Source of the DNA: JANPCX01 sp031431125
Lineage (GTDB): Bacteria > Pseudomonadota > Gammaproteobacteria > Burkholderiales > Burkholderiaceae_C
Direction of reading: 5' to 3'
Length of the DNA: 64,000 bases
Assembly: GCA_031431125.1 (NCBI GenBank)
Contig: JANPCX010000085.1
Location: 1-64,000 of the forward strand
The notes under the pieces are model-generated. The model was given only the letters and a program-made list of their open reading frames with translations. It ran no database searches and was not told the origin of the DNA. Made by a program: the position numbers and the translations under genes. Shown here piece by piece: positions 26,753 through 35,299 of the stretch (within the stretch, counting starts at the first letter, position 1; every line of letters begins with the position of its first letter).

Positions 26753-26827
26753 GGACGCGTTAGCGTCCCTTGGGCCTTGCGGCGAAGGCTAACTTTGCTT
26801 GGGCAAAGTTAAGGGGCCATTGGCCCC
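26753..26827. repeat. Row of four small hairpins downstream of metK
   Basis: Four adjacent perfect inverted repeats: GGACGC/GCGTCC (26753-26768), GCCTT/AAGGC (26774-26789), TAACTTTGC/GCAAAGTTA (26790-26811) and GGGGCCA/TGGCCCC (26813-26827). They fill the gap between the convergent metK and the membrane-protein gene at 26852. None has a T-run; they may terminate by structure or protect the metK transcript, or be a degraded repeat. Confidence 0.55.
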
Positions 26828-26851
26828 GGCCAAAGCCACAAAGCTGCCGCG

Positions 26852-27265
26852 CTAGTGCGGTGCTGCTGAGGGAGTGCCCCCTGCAGGGGCGCCTGTTTCG
26901 CGCTGTGATCGGCGAAGCATCCCGTAAATAAAGAAGCCCAACACGCTCAATGCCAAGAATCCGAGAGTCGCACGTTGCCGCAGTGCATTGAGCGTATGAC
27001 TGATGGACTGGTGGTTGTGCCGCACCTTTTGGATAGACAGCTTCAACTCTTTGGCTTCGTTGGCAGGCAACTCGGACATTTTTTCCAAGAACATGTCCAT
27101 GCGTTCAAGCTCCCATTCAGTTGGAAACTTGATGATGGGAATGTGAAAGAAAGCGGCGACCGCCAGGCACAACGCCAGAATCCCGGTGAATAAAGCGACC
27201 ACGCTCCCGAGTTGCAATCCGCGCCGAGCGGTCTTCCAATTTGTCGTTGGATCAATCACCACCAT
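26852..27265 (-). CDS. Small membrane protein, two helices flanking a helical domain (unknown)
   Basis: A 137-residue protein I do not recognise. Two hydrophobic segments (about 20-41, GSVVALFTGILALCLAVAAF, and about 107-123, GFLALSVLGFFIYGML) flank a charged helical stretch with ELERMDMFLEKMSELPANEA. The start at 27265 follows AAGG and overlaps the end of the upstream small gene by 14 bases, which fits a two-gene operon. The frame remains open to 27448, but that part overlaps the upstream gene in another frame and is Cys/Trp-rich nonsense. Confidence 0.55.
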   Translation of the reverse strand: MVVIDPTTNWKTARRGLQLGSVVALFTGILALCLAVAAFFHIPIIKFPTEWELERMDMFLEKMSELPANEAKELKLSIQKVRHNHQSISHTLNALRQRATLGFLALSVLGFFIYGMLRRSQRETGAPAGGTPSAAPH

Positions 27266-27479
27266 CGCCTTCCCCAAAAGAAAATCCACTCCCGCCATCG
27301 GCACCATGGCTGCCACTGCCACTGCGTCGGCTTCTCGCGAAAAGCCACAGCACCAGTGCCAACAGGCACATGAAAAAAACAAAGGGAAAGAACAAACGGG
27401 GAGCCCAATACGCAGCGCGAGCATCACAAAAGTAATACGAGGCCGCACCCAGGAAAAGAATGGTCAACAGTGAACGCAT
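27252..27479 (-). CDS. Small membrane protein with Gly/Ser-rich tail (unknown)
   Basis: A 75-residue product starting MRSLLTILFLGAAS, with two hydrophobic segments separated by CDARAAYWAPR and a tail RRSGSGSHGADGGSGFSFGE. Such Gly-rich FSFGEG-type tails occur on small membrane proteins of unknown function. An ATG three codons upstream (27488) is possible. It overlaps the start of the next minus-strand gene by 14 bases. Confidence 0.5.
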   Translation of the reverse strand: MRSLLTILFLGAASYYFCDARAAYWAPRLFFPFVFFMCLLALVLWLFARSRRSGSGSHGADGGSGFSFGEGDGGD

Positions 27480-27509
27480 GCGGGACAAAAGGCGTCAGGT
27501 CGGGAGATG

Positions 27510-28817
27510 TTAAACGGGCTTGCAACGCTGCCTCGCCGCCACCCCCGCCCCCACGGCCAATACCGCCGCACTCACCAGAAATCCCCGCAACAAGCCCCCA
27601 GGCCCGTCGGCCACCCAGCCGACCACACTCGGCCCCATGATTTGGCCGATGGCAAAGACGATGGTGTAGGCGGCGATACCTGCCGTCCACTGCGATTCAA
27701 CCAGGTTGTGCCGCACCAAGGCGGTGGTCGAAGCCACCACCGAAAGAAAAACACTGCCAAACAGCACGCCCGAGGCCAGCACCGCCAAGGGGTGAACGCT
27801 GAGCACGGGCAGCAAAGTAGCCAAAGCCAAGAGGCCGTTGAGCTGCATCATGGGGCGACCATTGCGGTGGCGTTGCAGCAGACCCGCCCACAACCAACTC
27901 GATGCCATCACGCCCAAGCCAAGCAGGGCAAAAAACACCGCGGCCAAGGGAGCGGACAGTTGTTGCTCGCGTAAGAGCGTGATCACAAACGTCATGTAGC
28001 CGATGTAACCCAGGCCAAAACAAAAATAACCCATGAGGCTGGGCCAGAAATCGGGCCAGGGAAAGTGACTGTTGTGGGTGGGCAGTGGGGTGTTTGCCGC
28101 TGAGCGGGACGCTGCAGGTGCGGCCACCAAGGCAGCGCGTTCACCGGCCATCAACCGGGCCGTGATCAAGAGTGCCAGCAGCGCGAGCACACCCAAACCG
28201 ACCCACGCCCAGCGCCACGCATGGGGCGTGGCCCAGGCGCTCACCCACGGCACCAAGACGGTGGACAACACAATGCCCAGGCCAGTGCCACCGTAGTAGA
28301 TGCCCAGAATCAAGCCCGATCGCGACGCAGTGCCTGCACCCGCTGCGCGCGTGGCGCTGCTCGCCAAACGCGCGGCGAGCACACCGCCGGCCACAAACAT
28401 GGCCGCGCTGGCCACACCGCCTGCAAAACGCTCCACGGCCAACCAGGCGTTGTGTAAACCGCTGAGGGCTTGTGTGGCCGCAGCCGTCGCCACGGTCACG
28501 TCGGGAACCCACAGGCCGTGGGCCAGCAAAGTGAGAACGGCGCCTGCGCCGCCCACCAAGAGCACGGGCTGGGCGTCAAACCGCGCCAACCAGCGGCGGC
28601 TCATCAAGGCGCCCGCCAAATAGCCCAAGGCATTGGCGGTGTTCATGGCGCCCGATAGAAAGTAGGTCCAGCCCAGGTCAGCGCGCATGGGCGGCAGAAT
28701 CAAAGCGTAGGAGAAACGGGCCAGGCCGAGGGAGACCGCCGAGGTCAGCGCCAGGGCGAAGGCCAGTTGCCAAATGAGGTGGTGTGGCGGTTCCGCACTT
28801 GACGGGGTTGACGTCAT
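27510..28817 (-). CDS. YbfB/YjiJ-family MFS transporter
   Basis: A 435-residue major facilitator with about twelve membrane segments. The opening AVSLGLARFSYALILPPMRA is characteristic of the YbfB/YjiJ family, as are GYLAGALMSRRW and GIYYGGTGLGIVLS. Its ATG overlaps the stop of the HAD phosphatase gene (ATGA), so the two are co-translated. Substrate unknown. Confidence 0.87.
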   Translation of the reverse strand: MTSTPSSAEPPHHLIWQLAFALALTSAVSLGLARFSYALILPPMRADLGWTYFLSGAMNTANALGYLAGALMSRRWLARFDAQPVLLVGGAGAVLTLLAHGLWVPDVTVATAAATQALSGLHNAWLAVERFAGGVASAAMFVAGGVLAARLASSATRAAGAGTASRSGLILGIYYGGTGLGIVLSTVLVPWVSAWATPHAWRWAWVGLGVLALLALLITARLMAGERAALVAAPAASRSAANTPLPTHNSHFPWPDFWPSLMGYFCFGLGYIGYMTFVITLLREQQLSAPLAAVFFALLGLGVMASSWLWAGLLQRHRNGRPMMQLNGLLALATLLPVLSVHPLAVLASGVLFGSVFLSVVASTTALVRHNLVESQWTAGIAAYTIVFAIGQIMGPSVVGWVADGPGGLLRGFLVSAAVLAVGAGVAARQRCKPV

Positions 28818-29614
28818 GCGCGCACCTGCAAGATGGCTTCCACGACTTCCGCAAACCCCGCGCCACGTTCACCCGACGTGATGTAACGCGGCCAAACTTC
28901 AAGCTGCTGCTCAAAGCGCCGCAGATTGGCCACGCCCACGCTCAACGGGAAGTGACCGAACAGCAATTGGTCGTTGGTGGAATCGCCCACGTAAACCCAA
29001 GCGGCCAATTCGGCGTCGACATCACGCCGGAGCCTGTGCTGCACGATCCAGCGTGCGCCGCTGAGTTTGTGGTGTTCACCCAGCCAGGCGTTGATGTGAA
29101 TCGAGCTGACCGTGGCGGTCAAGCCTTCAGCGCGTGCGATGGCCACGACCTGCTGAATTTGCGCTTCAGACAGCGCAGCGAACTCGCTGTGGTCAATCGC
29201 GATGTCGGTCACGCGGCCCGCGCTGTCACGGGCCAGCGCGCAGCCAGGCACCTCGCGCAAGACGCGCTGCGCCGCTTGGGCAAGGCGTTGTGCGTTGGTT
29301 TGGCGAGTCACCTCGTCTTGAACATAGTCCACAGCCAAAGCGCCGTCTATTTTGTACAGCGCCACCGCACCGTTCTCCGCCACGATGGCATCCACAGGCC
29401 AGTCCCGCGCAAAAGGCTGGCTCCAGCCCATGGGGCGACCCGTGATGGCCATGACTGGCAAGCCCGCCTGTCGCAGTGCATGCAAGGCGGCCAGGGCGTC
29501 GGGCGTGATGGCGCCTGCTGTGGTCAAGGTGTCGTCAATGTCGGTGAGCACGCCCCGCACCCCGCGCAGCGCGGCCGGGGGGCATTGGGACCATGGAAGA
29601 CAGATTGATGACAT
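28814..29614 (-). CDS. HAD-IIB family hydrolase (Cof / mannosyl-phosphoglycerate phosphatase-like)
   Basis: A 266-residue HAD phosphatase. Motif I is LTDIDDTLTTAG (nucleophile Asp in DIDDT), motif II lies in MAITGRPMGW, and the C-terminal motif is YVGDSTNDQLLF (GDSxND). The cap with ENGAVALYKIDG is of the IIB type. The start is placed at 29614 because an upstream stretch to 29725 overlaps the SAH riboswitch leader of the divergent ahcY and lacks family similarity. Substrate unknown. Confidence 0.85.
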   Translation of the reverse strand: MSSICLPWSQCPPAALRGVRGVLTDIDDTLTTAGAITPDALAALHALRQAGLPVMAITGRPMGWSQPFARDWPVDAIVAENGAVALYKIDGALAVDYVQDEVTRQTNAQRLAQAAQRVLREVPGCALARDSAGRVTDIAIDHSEFAALSEAQIQQVVAIARAEGLTATVSSIHINAWLGEHHKLSGARWIVQHRLRRDVDAELAAWVYVGDSTNDQLLFGHFPLSVGVANLRRFEQQLEVWPRYITSGERGAGFAEVVEAILQVRA

Positions 29615-29707
29615 GGCTGTTTTGTCGGTGTCCGAGTGAAACTTGCGGGTGTTTTCCGTGCATTTTGGCCGCACAAGGCAATTCAGGAGCACTAGAATGG
29701 CGACACT

Positions 29708-29800
29708 TCCCGAGGAGCGTTGCAAGGCACGTCCAGTGTCCCAGGCTCGGGGAGCTTCATTGCAACCGCGCTCACCCGCACGACATGGCTCGTGGGTGAG
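29708..29800 (+). ncRNA. S-adenosylhomocysteine (SAH) riboswitch with expression-platform hairpin, upstream of ahcY
   Basis: CCGAGGAGCGTTGCAA (29709 on), then CCCAGGCTCGGGG and ATTGCAACCGCGCTCACC (to 29777) match the SAH riboswitch consensus: CGAGGAGCGCUGC, the CAGGCUCG block and the closing ACGGCGCUCACC. The closing strand CTCACCC (29771-29777) can instead pair with GGTGAG (29795-29800) in a hairpin with CACGA/TCGTG, so ligand-bound and terminator-like forms exclude each other. SAH riboswitches switch on ahcY when SAH accumulates; this agrees with the gene downstream. Confidence 0.92.
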
Positions 29801-29865
29801 TTGTACTTCCGACTTCCCTGAAGCAGTTTTCGTGCGGGTTCCTTCAAACCGAATTGGAGCCTTTG

Positions 29866-31293
29866 ATGAACGCTGTATTGAAACCCACCAACGATTTCCA
29901 CGTTGCCGACATGTCCCTGGCCGCCTGGGGCCGCAAAGAAATCAAGATCGCCGAGACCGAAATGCCCGGCCTCATGGCCATCCGCCAAGAGTTCGCGCCC
30001 AAGCAGTCGCTCAAAGGTGCGCGCATCACCGGCTCGCTGCACATGACGATTCAAACCGCTGTGCTGGTCGAAACACTGCAAGCCCTGGGCGCCCAAGTGC
30101 GCTGGGCTTCGTGCAATATTTTCAGCACCCAAGACCACGCCGCTGCCGCACTGGTGGAAGCCGGCACCCCGGTTTTTGCCTACAAAGGCGAAACCTTGGT
30201 CGACTACTGGGACTACACCCACCGCATTTTTGAATTCGGCGCCAAAGGGACAGAAGGCGAAGGCCCCAACATGATCCTGGACGACGGCGGCGACGCCACG
30301 CTCCTGATGCACCTGGGCAAACGCGCTGAAAAAGACGCCTCGCTCTTGGCCAACCCCGGCAGCGAAGAAGAAACTTGCCTCTTCAACTCGATCAAAGCCA
30401 AGCTGGCGGTGGACCCCACCTGGTACAGCCGCAAGAGCGCACAAATCATCGGCGTGACCGAAGAAACCACCACAGGCGTGCTGCGTTTGAACGAGATGAG
30501 TGCCAAAGGCACGCTCATGTTCCGCGCCATCAATGTGAACGACAGCGTGACCAAGAGCAAGTTCGACAACCTCTACGGCTGCCGCGAGTCCTTGGTCGAC
30601 TCCATCAAACGCGCCACCGACGTGATGATTGCCGGCAAGGTGGCCTTGGTGGCCGGTTACGGCGACGTGGGCAAAGGTTCGGCCCAAGCCCTGCGCGCCT
30701 TGAGCGCCCAGGTGTGGGTGACCGAGATTGACCCGATCAACGCCTTGCAGGCCGCGATGGAAGGCTACAAAGTCGTCACCATGGAATACGCCGCCGACAA
30801 AGCCGACATTTTTGTCAGCGCCACCGGCAACAAAAACGTCATCCGCTACGAGCACATGGCCGCGATGAAAGACGAAGCCATCGTCTGCAACATTGGCCAC
30901 TTCGACAACGAGATTGATGTCGCGTCGCTCGAAAAATGCGAGTGGGACGAGATCAAACCCCAGGTCGACCACATCAAATTCCCTGACGGCAAAAAAATCA
31001 CCTTGCTCGCCAAGGGCCGCTTGGTGAACCTGGGCTGCGCCACCGGCCACCCGAGCTTCGTGATGTCGTCCAGCTTTGCCAACCAAACCATCGCCCAGAT
31101 CGAACTCTTCACCAAGAGCGGCGAGTACGAAAGCGGCAAGGTCTATGTGTTGCCCAAACACCTGGACGAGAAAGTGGCGCGCCTGCACCTGAAAAAAGTG
31201 GGCGCCATGCTGTCCGAACTGACGGACGAACAAGCGGCTTACATCGGCGTGTCCAAACAAGGGCCTTACAAGGCCGATACCTACCGCTATTGA
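29866..31293 (+). CDS. ahcY: Adenosylhomocysteinase (SAH hydrolase)
   Basis: Splits SAH into adenosine and homocysteine with bound NAD. The 475-residue product has the NAD-binding GYGDVGKGSAQALRALSAQV, the substrate segments ITGSLHMTIQTAVLVETL and WASCNIFSTQDHAAAALV, and the C-terminal KADTYRY that binds NAD in the partner subunit. The ATG at 29866 is preceded by TTGGAG; an in-frame TTG there is part of the ribosome binding site, not the start. Controlled by the SAH riboswitch just upstream; followed by tlyA and metF. Confidence 0.97.
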   Translation: MNAVLKPTNDFHVADMSLAAWGRKEIKIAETEMPGLMAIRQEFAPKQSLKGARITGSLHMTIQTAVLVETLQALGAQVRWASCNIFSTQDHAAAALVEAGTPVFAYKGETLVDYWDYTHRIFEFGAKGTEGEGPNMILDDGGDATLLMHLGKRAEKDASLLANPGSEEETCLFNSIKAKLAVDPTWYSRKSAQIIGVTEETTTGVLRLNEMSAKGTLMFRAINVNDSVTKSKFDNLYGCRESLVDSIKRATDVMIAGKVALVAGYGDVGKGSAQALRALSAQVWVTEIDPINALQAAMEGYKVVTMEYAADKADIFVSATGNKNVIRYEHMAAMKDEAIVCNIGHFDNEIDVASLEKCEWDEIKPQVDHIKFPDGKKITLLAKGRLVNLGCATGHPSFVMSSSFANQTIAQIELFTKSGEYESGKVYVLPKHLDEKVARLHLKKVGAMLSELTDEQAAYIGVSKQGPYKADTYRY

Positions 31294-31339
31294 AGAGCGG
31301 CGGTGGATCACCACGACACCGTGACGATCCACGCCCTTT

Positions 31340-31450
31340 CGTCGTTCCCGCGCAGGCGGGAATCCAGGGACTGCACCGAACCGCAGCTGCGGGCTCATGG
31401 GCAACCCCGCTGGATTCCCGCTTGTGTACACAACCGCGCGGGCATGACGA
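31340..31450. repeat. dRS3-like inverted repeat pair (copy 1)
   Basis: A left unit at 31340-31367 and an inverted right unit at 31410-31449, sharing CGGGAATCCAG inner ends and CGTC-TCCCGCGC outer ends. The right unit carries a TTGTGTACACAA palindrome in place of the usual spacer. It matches the better-preserved pair at 41180-41278. It fills most of the ahcY-tlyA gap. Confidence 0.75.
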
Positions 31451-31480
31451 ATCCTTGCTGAACTCGACCTCTCACCACCT

Positions 31481-32236
31481 ATGCGCGCAGACCAACTCCT
31501 CGTCCAACAAGGCCATGCCCCCACGCGGTCAGCCGCCCAGCGCCTGATCGACAGCGGCGGTGTGCGCTGGAAGTCGCCCAAAGGTTGGTTGGTGCCGAAA
31601 AAAGCCGGTGAAGACCTGCCCGAAGGCTGCGTGATTGAAGTCACCAACAGCGACGAGTTGCGTTTCGTCTCGCGTGGCGGCTTGAAGCTGGAAGGTGCAC
31701 TCAAACACTGCAGCATCACGGCCCTGGACCTGAACTGCCTCGACGTGGGCCAAAGCACGGGGGGGTTCACCGACGCCTTGTTGCAGCAAGGCGCACGCCG
31801 TGTGGTGGGTATTGATGTGGGCCGAAGCCAGTTGAACGCGAGTTTGGCGGCAAACGACCGCGTGACGAGTTACGAGGGCCTCAACGCCCGCGATGTCAGT
31901 GGCTCTGCATTCGAGCAAGAAGAACCCACAGCCTCGTTTGATCTCATCGTCGCCGACCTCTCCTTCATTTCACTCACCCTGGTGCTGCCCACCATCGCCG
32001 CCTACTTGGCGCCGCAAGGCCAAGCGCTGTTGCTGGTGAAGCCGCAGTTTGAATTGCAGCCCGTGGACATCGGCAAAGGCGGCCTCGTTAAGAGCGACAC
32101 CGCTTACCCGCGCGTGGAAGAGCGCATCCGCGAAGCCTGCGCGGCGCTGTCGCTGCAGGTAGTGGACTACTTCGCCAGCCCCATTGCCGGTGGCGACGGC
32201 AACCGCGAATTTTTTGTGCACGCCAAGCCTGGCTGA
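31481..32236 (+). CDS. tlyA: TlyA-family rRNA methyltransferase / hemolysin-like protein
   Basis: A 251-residue protein with an N-terminal S4 RNA-binding domain (MRADQLLVQQGHAPTRSAAQ) and an FtsJ-type methyltransferase domain: RFVSRGGLKLEGAL, CLDVGQSTGGFTDALLQQGA (SAM-binding motif I), IVADLSFISLTLVLP and LLVKPQFE. TlyA proteins 2'-O-methylate rRNA in other bacteria; the old name hemolysin is misleading. Its position between ahcY and metF is common in Burkholderiales. Confidence 0.9.
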   Translation: MRADQLLVQQGHAPTRSAAQRLIDSGGVRWKSPKGWLVPKKAGEDLPEGCVIEVTNSDELRFVSRGGLKLEGALKHCSITALDLNCLDVGQSTGGFTDALLQQGARRVVGIDVGRSQLNASLAANDRVTSYEGLNARDVSGSAFEQEEPTASFDLIVADLSFISLTLVLPTIAAYLAPQGQALLLVKPQFELQPVDIGKGGLVKSDTAYPRVEERIREACAALSLQVVDYFASPIAGGDGNREFFVHAKPG

Positions 32237-32257
32237 GCGTGCGCTGCGAGGACATTC

Positions 32258-33100
32258 ATGACCCCTTCCAAACTTCCCCTCAGCCTCGAATTCTTCCCGC
32301 CCAAAACGCCAGAAGGCGCGAGCAAACTCGCCGCCGCGCGCCAGCAGCTTTATGCGCTCAAGCCGCAGTTCTGCTCGGTGACCTATGGCGCAGGCGGTAG
32401 CACACAAGACGGCACCTTTCAAACCGTGCAAGCCATCTTGAAAGAGGGCGTTGATGCGGCACCGCATTTCAGCTGCATCGGCGCCAGCAAAGAATCCATC
32501 CGCGCCCAACTGCAAACCTTCCAGGCCGCAGGCATACGCCGCATCGTCGCCTTGCGCGGTGATTTACCCAGCGGCTATGGCTCAGGCAGCTTGGGCGAGT
32601 TCCGCTACGCCAGCGACCTGGTGGCTTTCATCCGCGCCGAGACTGGCGACCACTTTCACATTGAAGTCGGTGCCTACCCGGAAATGCACCCCCAGGCCAG
32701 ATCCCCGCAAGCCGATTTGCAGGCCTACGTCACCAAAGTGAAGGCGGGCGCCAGCTCGGCCATCACACAAATGTTTTTCAACACCGACGCCTACTTTCGT
32801 TTCGTCGATGAAGCCCATGCCATGGGCGCCGACATCCCTGTCATCCCCGGCATCATGCCCATTTCTAATGCCAGCGGCATCATCCGTTTCGCCGACAACT
32901 GCGGCACCGAAATCCCCCGCTGGATGCGCCTGCGCCTGCAAGGCTTCGGCGACGACACCGCGTCCATTCAAGCCTTCGGTTTAGACGTGATCACCGACCT
33001 GTGTGACCAACTGCGCACGGCCGGCGTGCCGGGGTTGCACTTTTATACGATGAACCAGAGCAAAGCAGTGTTAGAGATCACGGGACGGTTGGGGATTTGA
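32258..33100 (+). CDS. metF: Methylenetetrahydrofolate reductase
   Basis: Reduces 5,10-methylene-THF to 5-methyl-THF, the methyl donor for methionine synthesis. The 280-residue product has SLEFFPPKTPEGASKL, SVTYGAGGSTQDGT, RIVALRGDLPSGYG and ITQMFFNTDAYFRF, the flavin and folate binding segments of the bacterial single-domain enzyme. It lies 21 bases after tlyA and is probably part of the ahcY transcript. Confidence 0.96.
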   Translation: MTPSKLPLSLEFFPPKTPEGASKLAAARQQLYALKPQFCSVTYGAGGSTQDGTFQTVQAILKEGVDAAPHFSCIGASKESIRAQLQTFQAAGIRRIVALRGDLPSGYGSGSLGEFRYASDLVAFIRAETGDHFHIEVGAYPEMHPQARSPQADLQAYVTKVKAGASSAITQMFFNTDAYFRFVDEAHAMGADIPVIPGIMPISNASGIIRFADNCGTEIPRWMRLRLQGFGDDTASIQAFGLDVITDLCDQLRTAGVPGLHFYTMNQSKAVLEITGRLGI

Positions 33101-33142
33101 GGCATCACACGCAGAACCTCCTGTTCACGGGCCTTCACCTTT

Positions 33143-34264
33143 TCAATCCTGCAACCCAAACCCCACCACCTCCGTATCCACCCCGTTGATCCGCAAACAA
33201 ACGCCCTGCTCGCCAGGGTAGTGTGTGCGTGTTGTCACCTCGCGAAACCGGTGGTCGCGGCGGAAGGTGACGGTCTCACCCGGTTCAAGTGTCAGCAACG
33301 CACCCTTGAACACCTTGGGCCAACGTCGCCCGTTGGCTTTGAGGAAGTGCAGCACATAGTCGATGGTGAGTTGCTGTGGCACTTTGGCGGTGGAACGCAG
33401 CGTCATCTGCAATTCCAGCACCTCGCCCATTCGCACGGTTGGCGCTGACAGTTGCAAGCGCCCTTTTTTGAGTTGAGGCGGGTGGCGGTCGAACACCGCC
33501 AAGGTGGCAGCGTGGCCTTGTTTGATCAAACCGCGGCAGGCGTGGCGCAGCAGGGCTTCGCGTTCTTTGCTGGCACCACGTCGCCAAGCGGTCGCCAGGT
33601 CGGTGATCAGGCCAGGATGGTCTTTGGCGATGTCATTCAAGTGGTTGGCCACCGAGCGGCGAACATAAAGCGAGGCGTCGTCGCGCAATCGCTCCAGCAG
33701 CGGCAACATCGGTGACGGGTCACGCTTGAGTTCAGGCAATTGCATGGCCCAGGGCAGACGGGGGCGGCTGCCTTCTGACACCAAACGGCGCACATGGTGG
33801 TTGGGATCGTCAACCCAAGTGGTCAGGATGCTGATGGCACGGTATTGATCGGCCAGCAAAAAGTAGCGGATGGCGAACTCTGACGAAAACCGTTTGGTCA
33901 TCTCGCGCAGCAGGTGCATGGAGCGTTCAAAGTCCGCCACGCCGTGTTGCCCCACCACCTGGGCCAGCGGCAAAATGCCCCAGCCACAAATGCCTTCGTC
34001 GCTGGCGGGCTGGTTGGCATGCTCCAGTTCGTCGGGGTGCAGCATGGCGAGCAAGATGCGCTCGCGTTTGGCGGGGTCAGCGGGCAAGGCCGCGTGAACA
34101 TGGTCGGCGATCCATTGGGCGCGGGCCTTGAGTTCCAGCGCATCCAGCTGGCCGAGGATGCTGGCTTCAAACACCGCGTGGTCGAAACCTTTGAGTTGGC
34201 GCCGCAAATGCCGCGCGATGCAGCGCACAAGCTCAGGTGAGAACAAGTTTTTGAAGGGTTCCAT
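33143..34264 (-). CDS. AlkC-type DNA alkylation repair glycosylase with C-terminal Ig-like domain
   Basis: A 373-residue protein. The first 240 residues are ALK/HEAT-like helical repeats (AISILTTWVDDPNHHVRRLV, DASLYVRRSVANHLNDIAKD), as in the AlkC/AlkD glycosylases that excise alkylated bases. The last 110 residues form a beta-rich domain (RMGEVLELQMTLRSTAKVPQ, GETVTFRRDHRFREVT) consistent with the Ig-like domain of AlkC proteins. The start at 34264 follows GGAG; an earlier ATG-like start at 34303 would overlap the LysR stop. It lies 35 bases after a LysR gene in the same direction. Confidence 0.85.
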   Translation of the reverse strand: MEPFKNLFSPELVRCIARHLRRQLKGFDHAVFEASILGQLDALELKARAQWIADHVHAALPADPAKRERILLAMLHPDELEHANQPASDEGICGWGILPLAQVVGQHGVADFERSMHLLREMTKRFSSEFAIRYFLLADQYRAISILTTWVDDPNHHVRRLVSEGSRPRLPWAMQLPELKRDPSPMLPLLERLRDDASLYVRRSVANHLNDIAKDHPGLITDLATAWRRGASKEREALLRHACRGLIKQGHAATLAVFDRHPPQLKKGRLQLSAPTVRMGEVLELQMTLRSTAKVPQQLTIDYVLHFLKANGRRWPKVFKGALLTLEPGETVTFRRDHRFREVTTRTHYPGEQGVCLRINGVDTEVVGFGLQD

Positions 34265-34299
34265 CCACTGCTCCAGTACGACTGAACAACGCGGCGATC

Positions 34300-35202
34300 T
34301 CAAACCATCAACACCGGCGGAATCGCCGCCGCCAAATGGTCATATACCTGGCGCACCACCGGATTGCCGCGTATCTCACGGTGCACCACCAACCAACAGG
34401 GCAAAGGCGGGATGGCCAGTTGCGGCAACAAGGCATGCACACCGGGCCAGTGGGCCAAGTTGTAGCGCGCGACAAAACCAATGCCTGCACCGGCGGCCAA
34501 CAAACGGCCGTAAGCCACTTGGTCGTCGGTGCGCATGGCGAAGTGTTCGCGGGTCAGCGGCAGCCCCATTTTGTTGAAACCTTGTTCGATGGTGGTGTCG
34601 AGGTCGTAACCGATCAGGCGGTGCTGGAGCAGGTCTTGCGGTTTGCGCGGTGTGCCTGCGAGGGCGAGGTAACGCTCGTGCGCGGCCGCCACGATGTGCA
34701 CCTCACCCAGTTTGCGCGCGATCAAGGAGCTTTGTGCGGGCCGCAACATGCGCACCGCAATGTCGGCCTCACGGCGCAGCAAGTTGGTGATTTGGTTGGA
34801 GGCCACCAGCTCGATCTGAATGCCGGGCTCGGCCGCTTGCAGCTCAGCCAGGATGGGCGGCAACAAATAGGTCGCTGCCACTTGGCTGGTGCTGATGCGC
34901 ACCGTGCCCGTGGTGCGGCGGCGGCTGCCCACCAATTGTTGCGTCAGGCCTTGTGCCCCGGCCTGCATTTGCCGGGCGGAGTCGGCAATCGCCAAGGCCA
35001 AGGCGGTGGGTGTGACGCCGCGCCCCGTGCGTTCAAAAAGGGGGGCGCCGAGTTGGGTTTCCAGCTCACCAATGTGGCGGCTCAGGGTGGGTTGCTGTTG
35101 CCCTGTTTTTCGGGCGGCACCCATCAAGCTGCCCGCGTCGAGCACGGCGAGAAAACTCTTGACGAGGGCCCAGTTGAACTGGCCTGAAGATGATTGACTC
35201 AT
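34300..35202 (-). CDS. LysR-family transcriptional regulator
   Basis: A 300-residue LysR protein: winged helix at residues 10-70 (SFLAVLDAGSLMGAARKTGQ, QPTLSRHIGELETQLG) and a periplasmic-binding-protein-like effector domain (VRISTSQVAATYLLPPIL). It is divergent from the SDR/DUF4386 genes, with 97 bases between the starts, the classic layout for a LysR regulator and its target. Effector unknown. Confidence 0.93.
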   Translation of the reverse strand: MSQSSSGQFNWALVKSFLAVLDAGSLMGAARKTGQQQPTLSRHIGELETQLGAPLFERTGRGVTPTALALAIADSARQMQAGAQGLTQQLVGSRRRTTGTVRISTSQVAATYLLPPILAELQAAEPGIQIELVASNQITNLLRREADIAVRMLRPAQSSLIARKLGEVHIVAAAHERYLALAGTPRKPQDLLQHRLIGYDLDTTIEQGFNKMGLPLTREHFAMRTDDQVAYGRLLAAGAGIGFVARYNLAHWPGVHALLPQLAIPPLPCWLVVHREIRGNPVVRQVYDHLAAAIPPVLMV

Positions 35203-35299
35203 GCATTAATGTATAGCTGACATCCTCACATCAGCAATTGTCGAATGTCGATTGGAGACAGACACTGGCGCCACTTCATCTGATTCAAAGAGGCCCATC

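Noticed and set aside
29692..31770. A 692-codon open frame antisense to ahcY and its riboswitch
   Set aside because: Shadow of ahcY codons; it would run through the SAH riboswitch and into tlyA.
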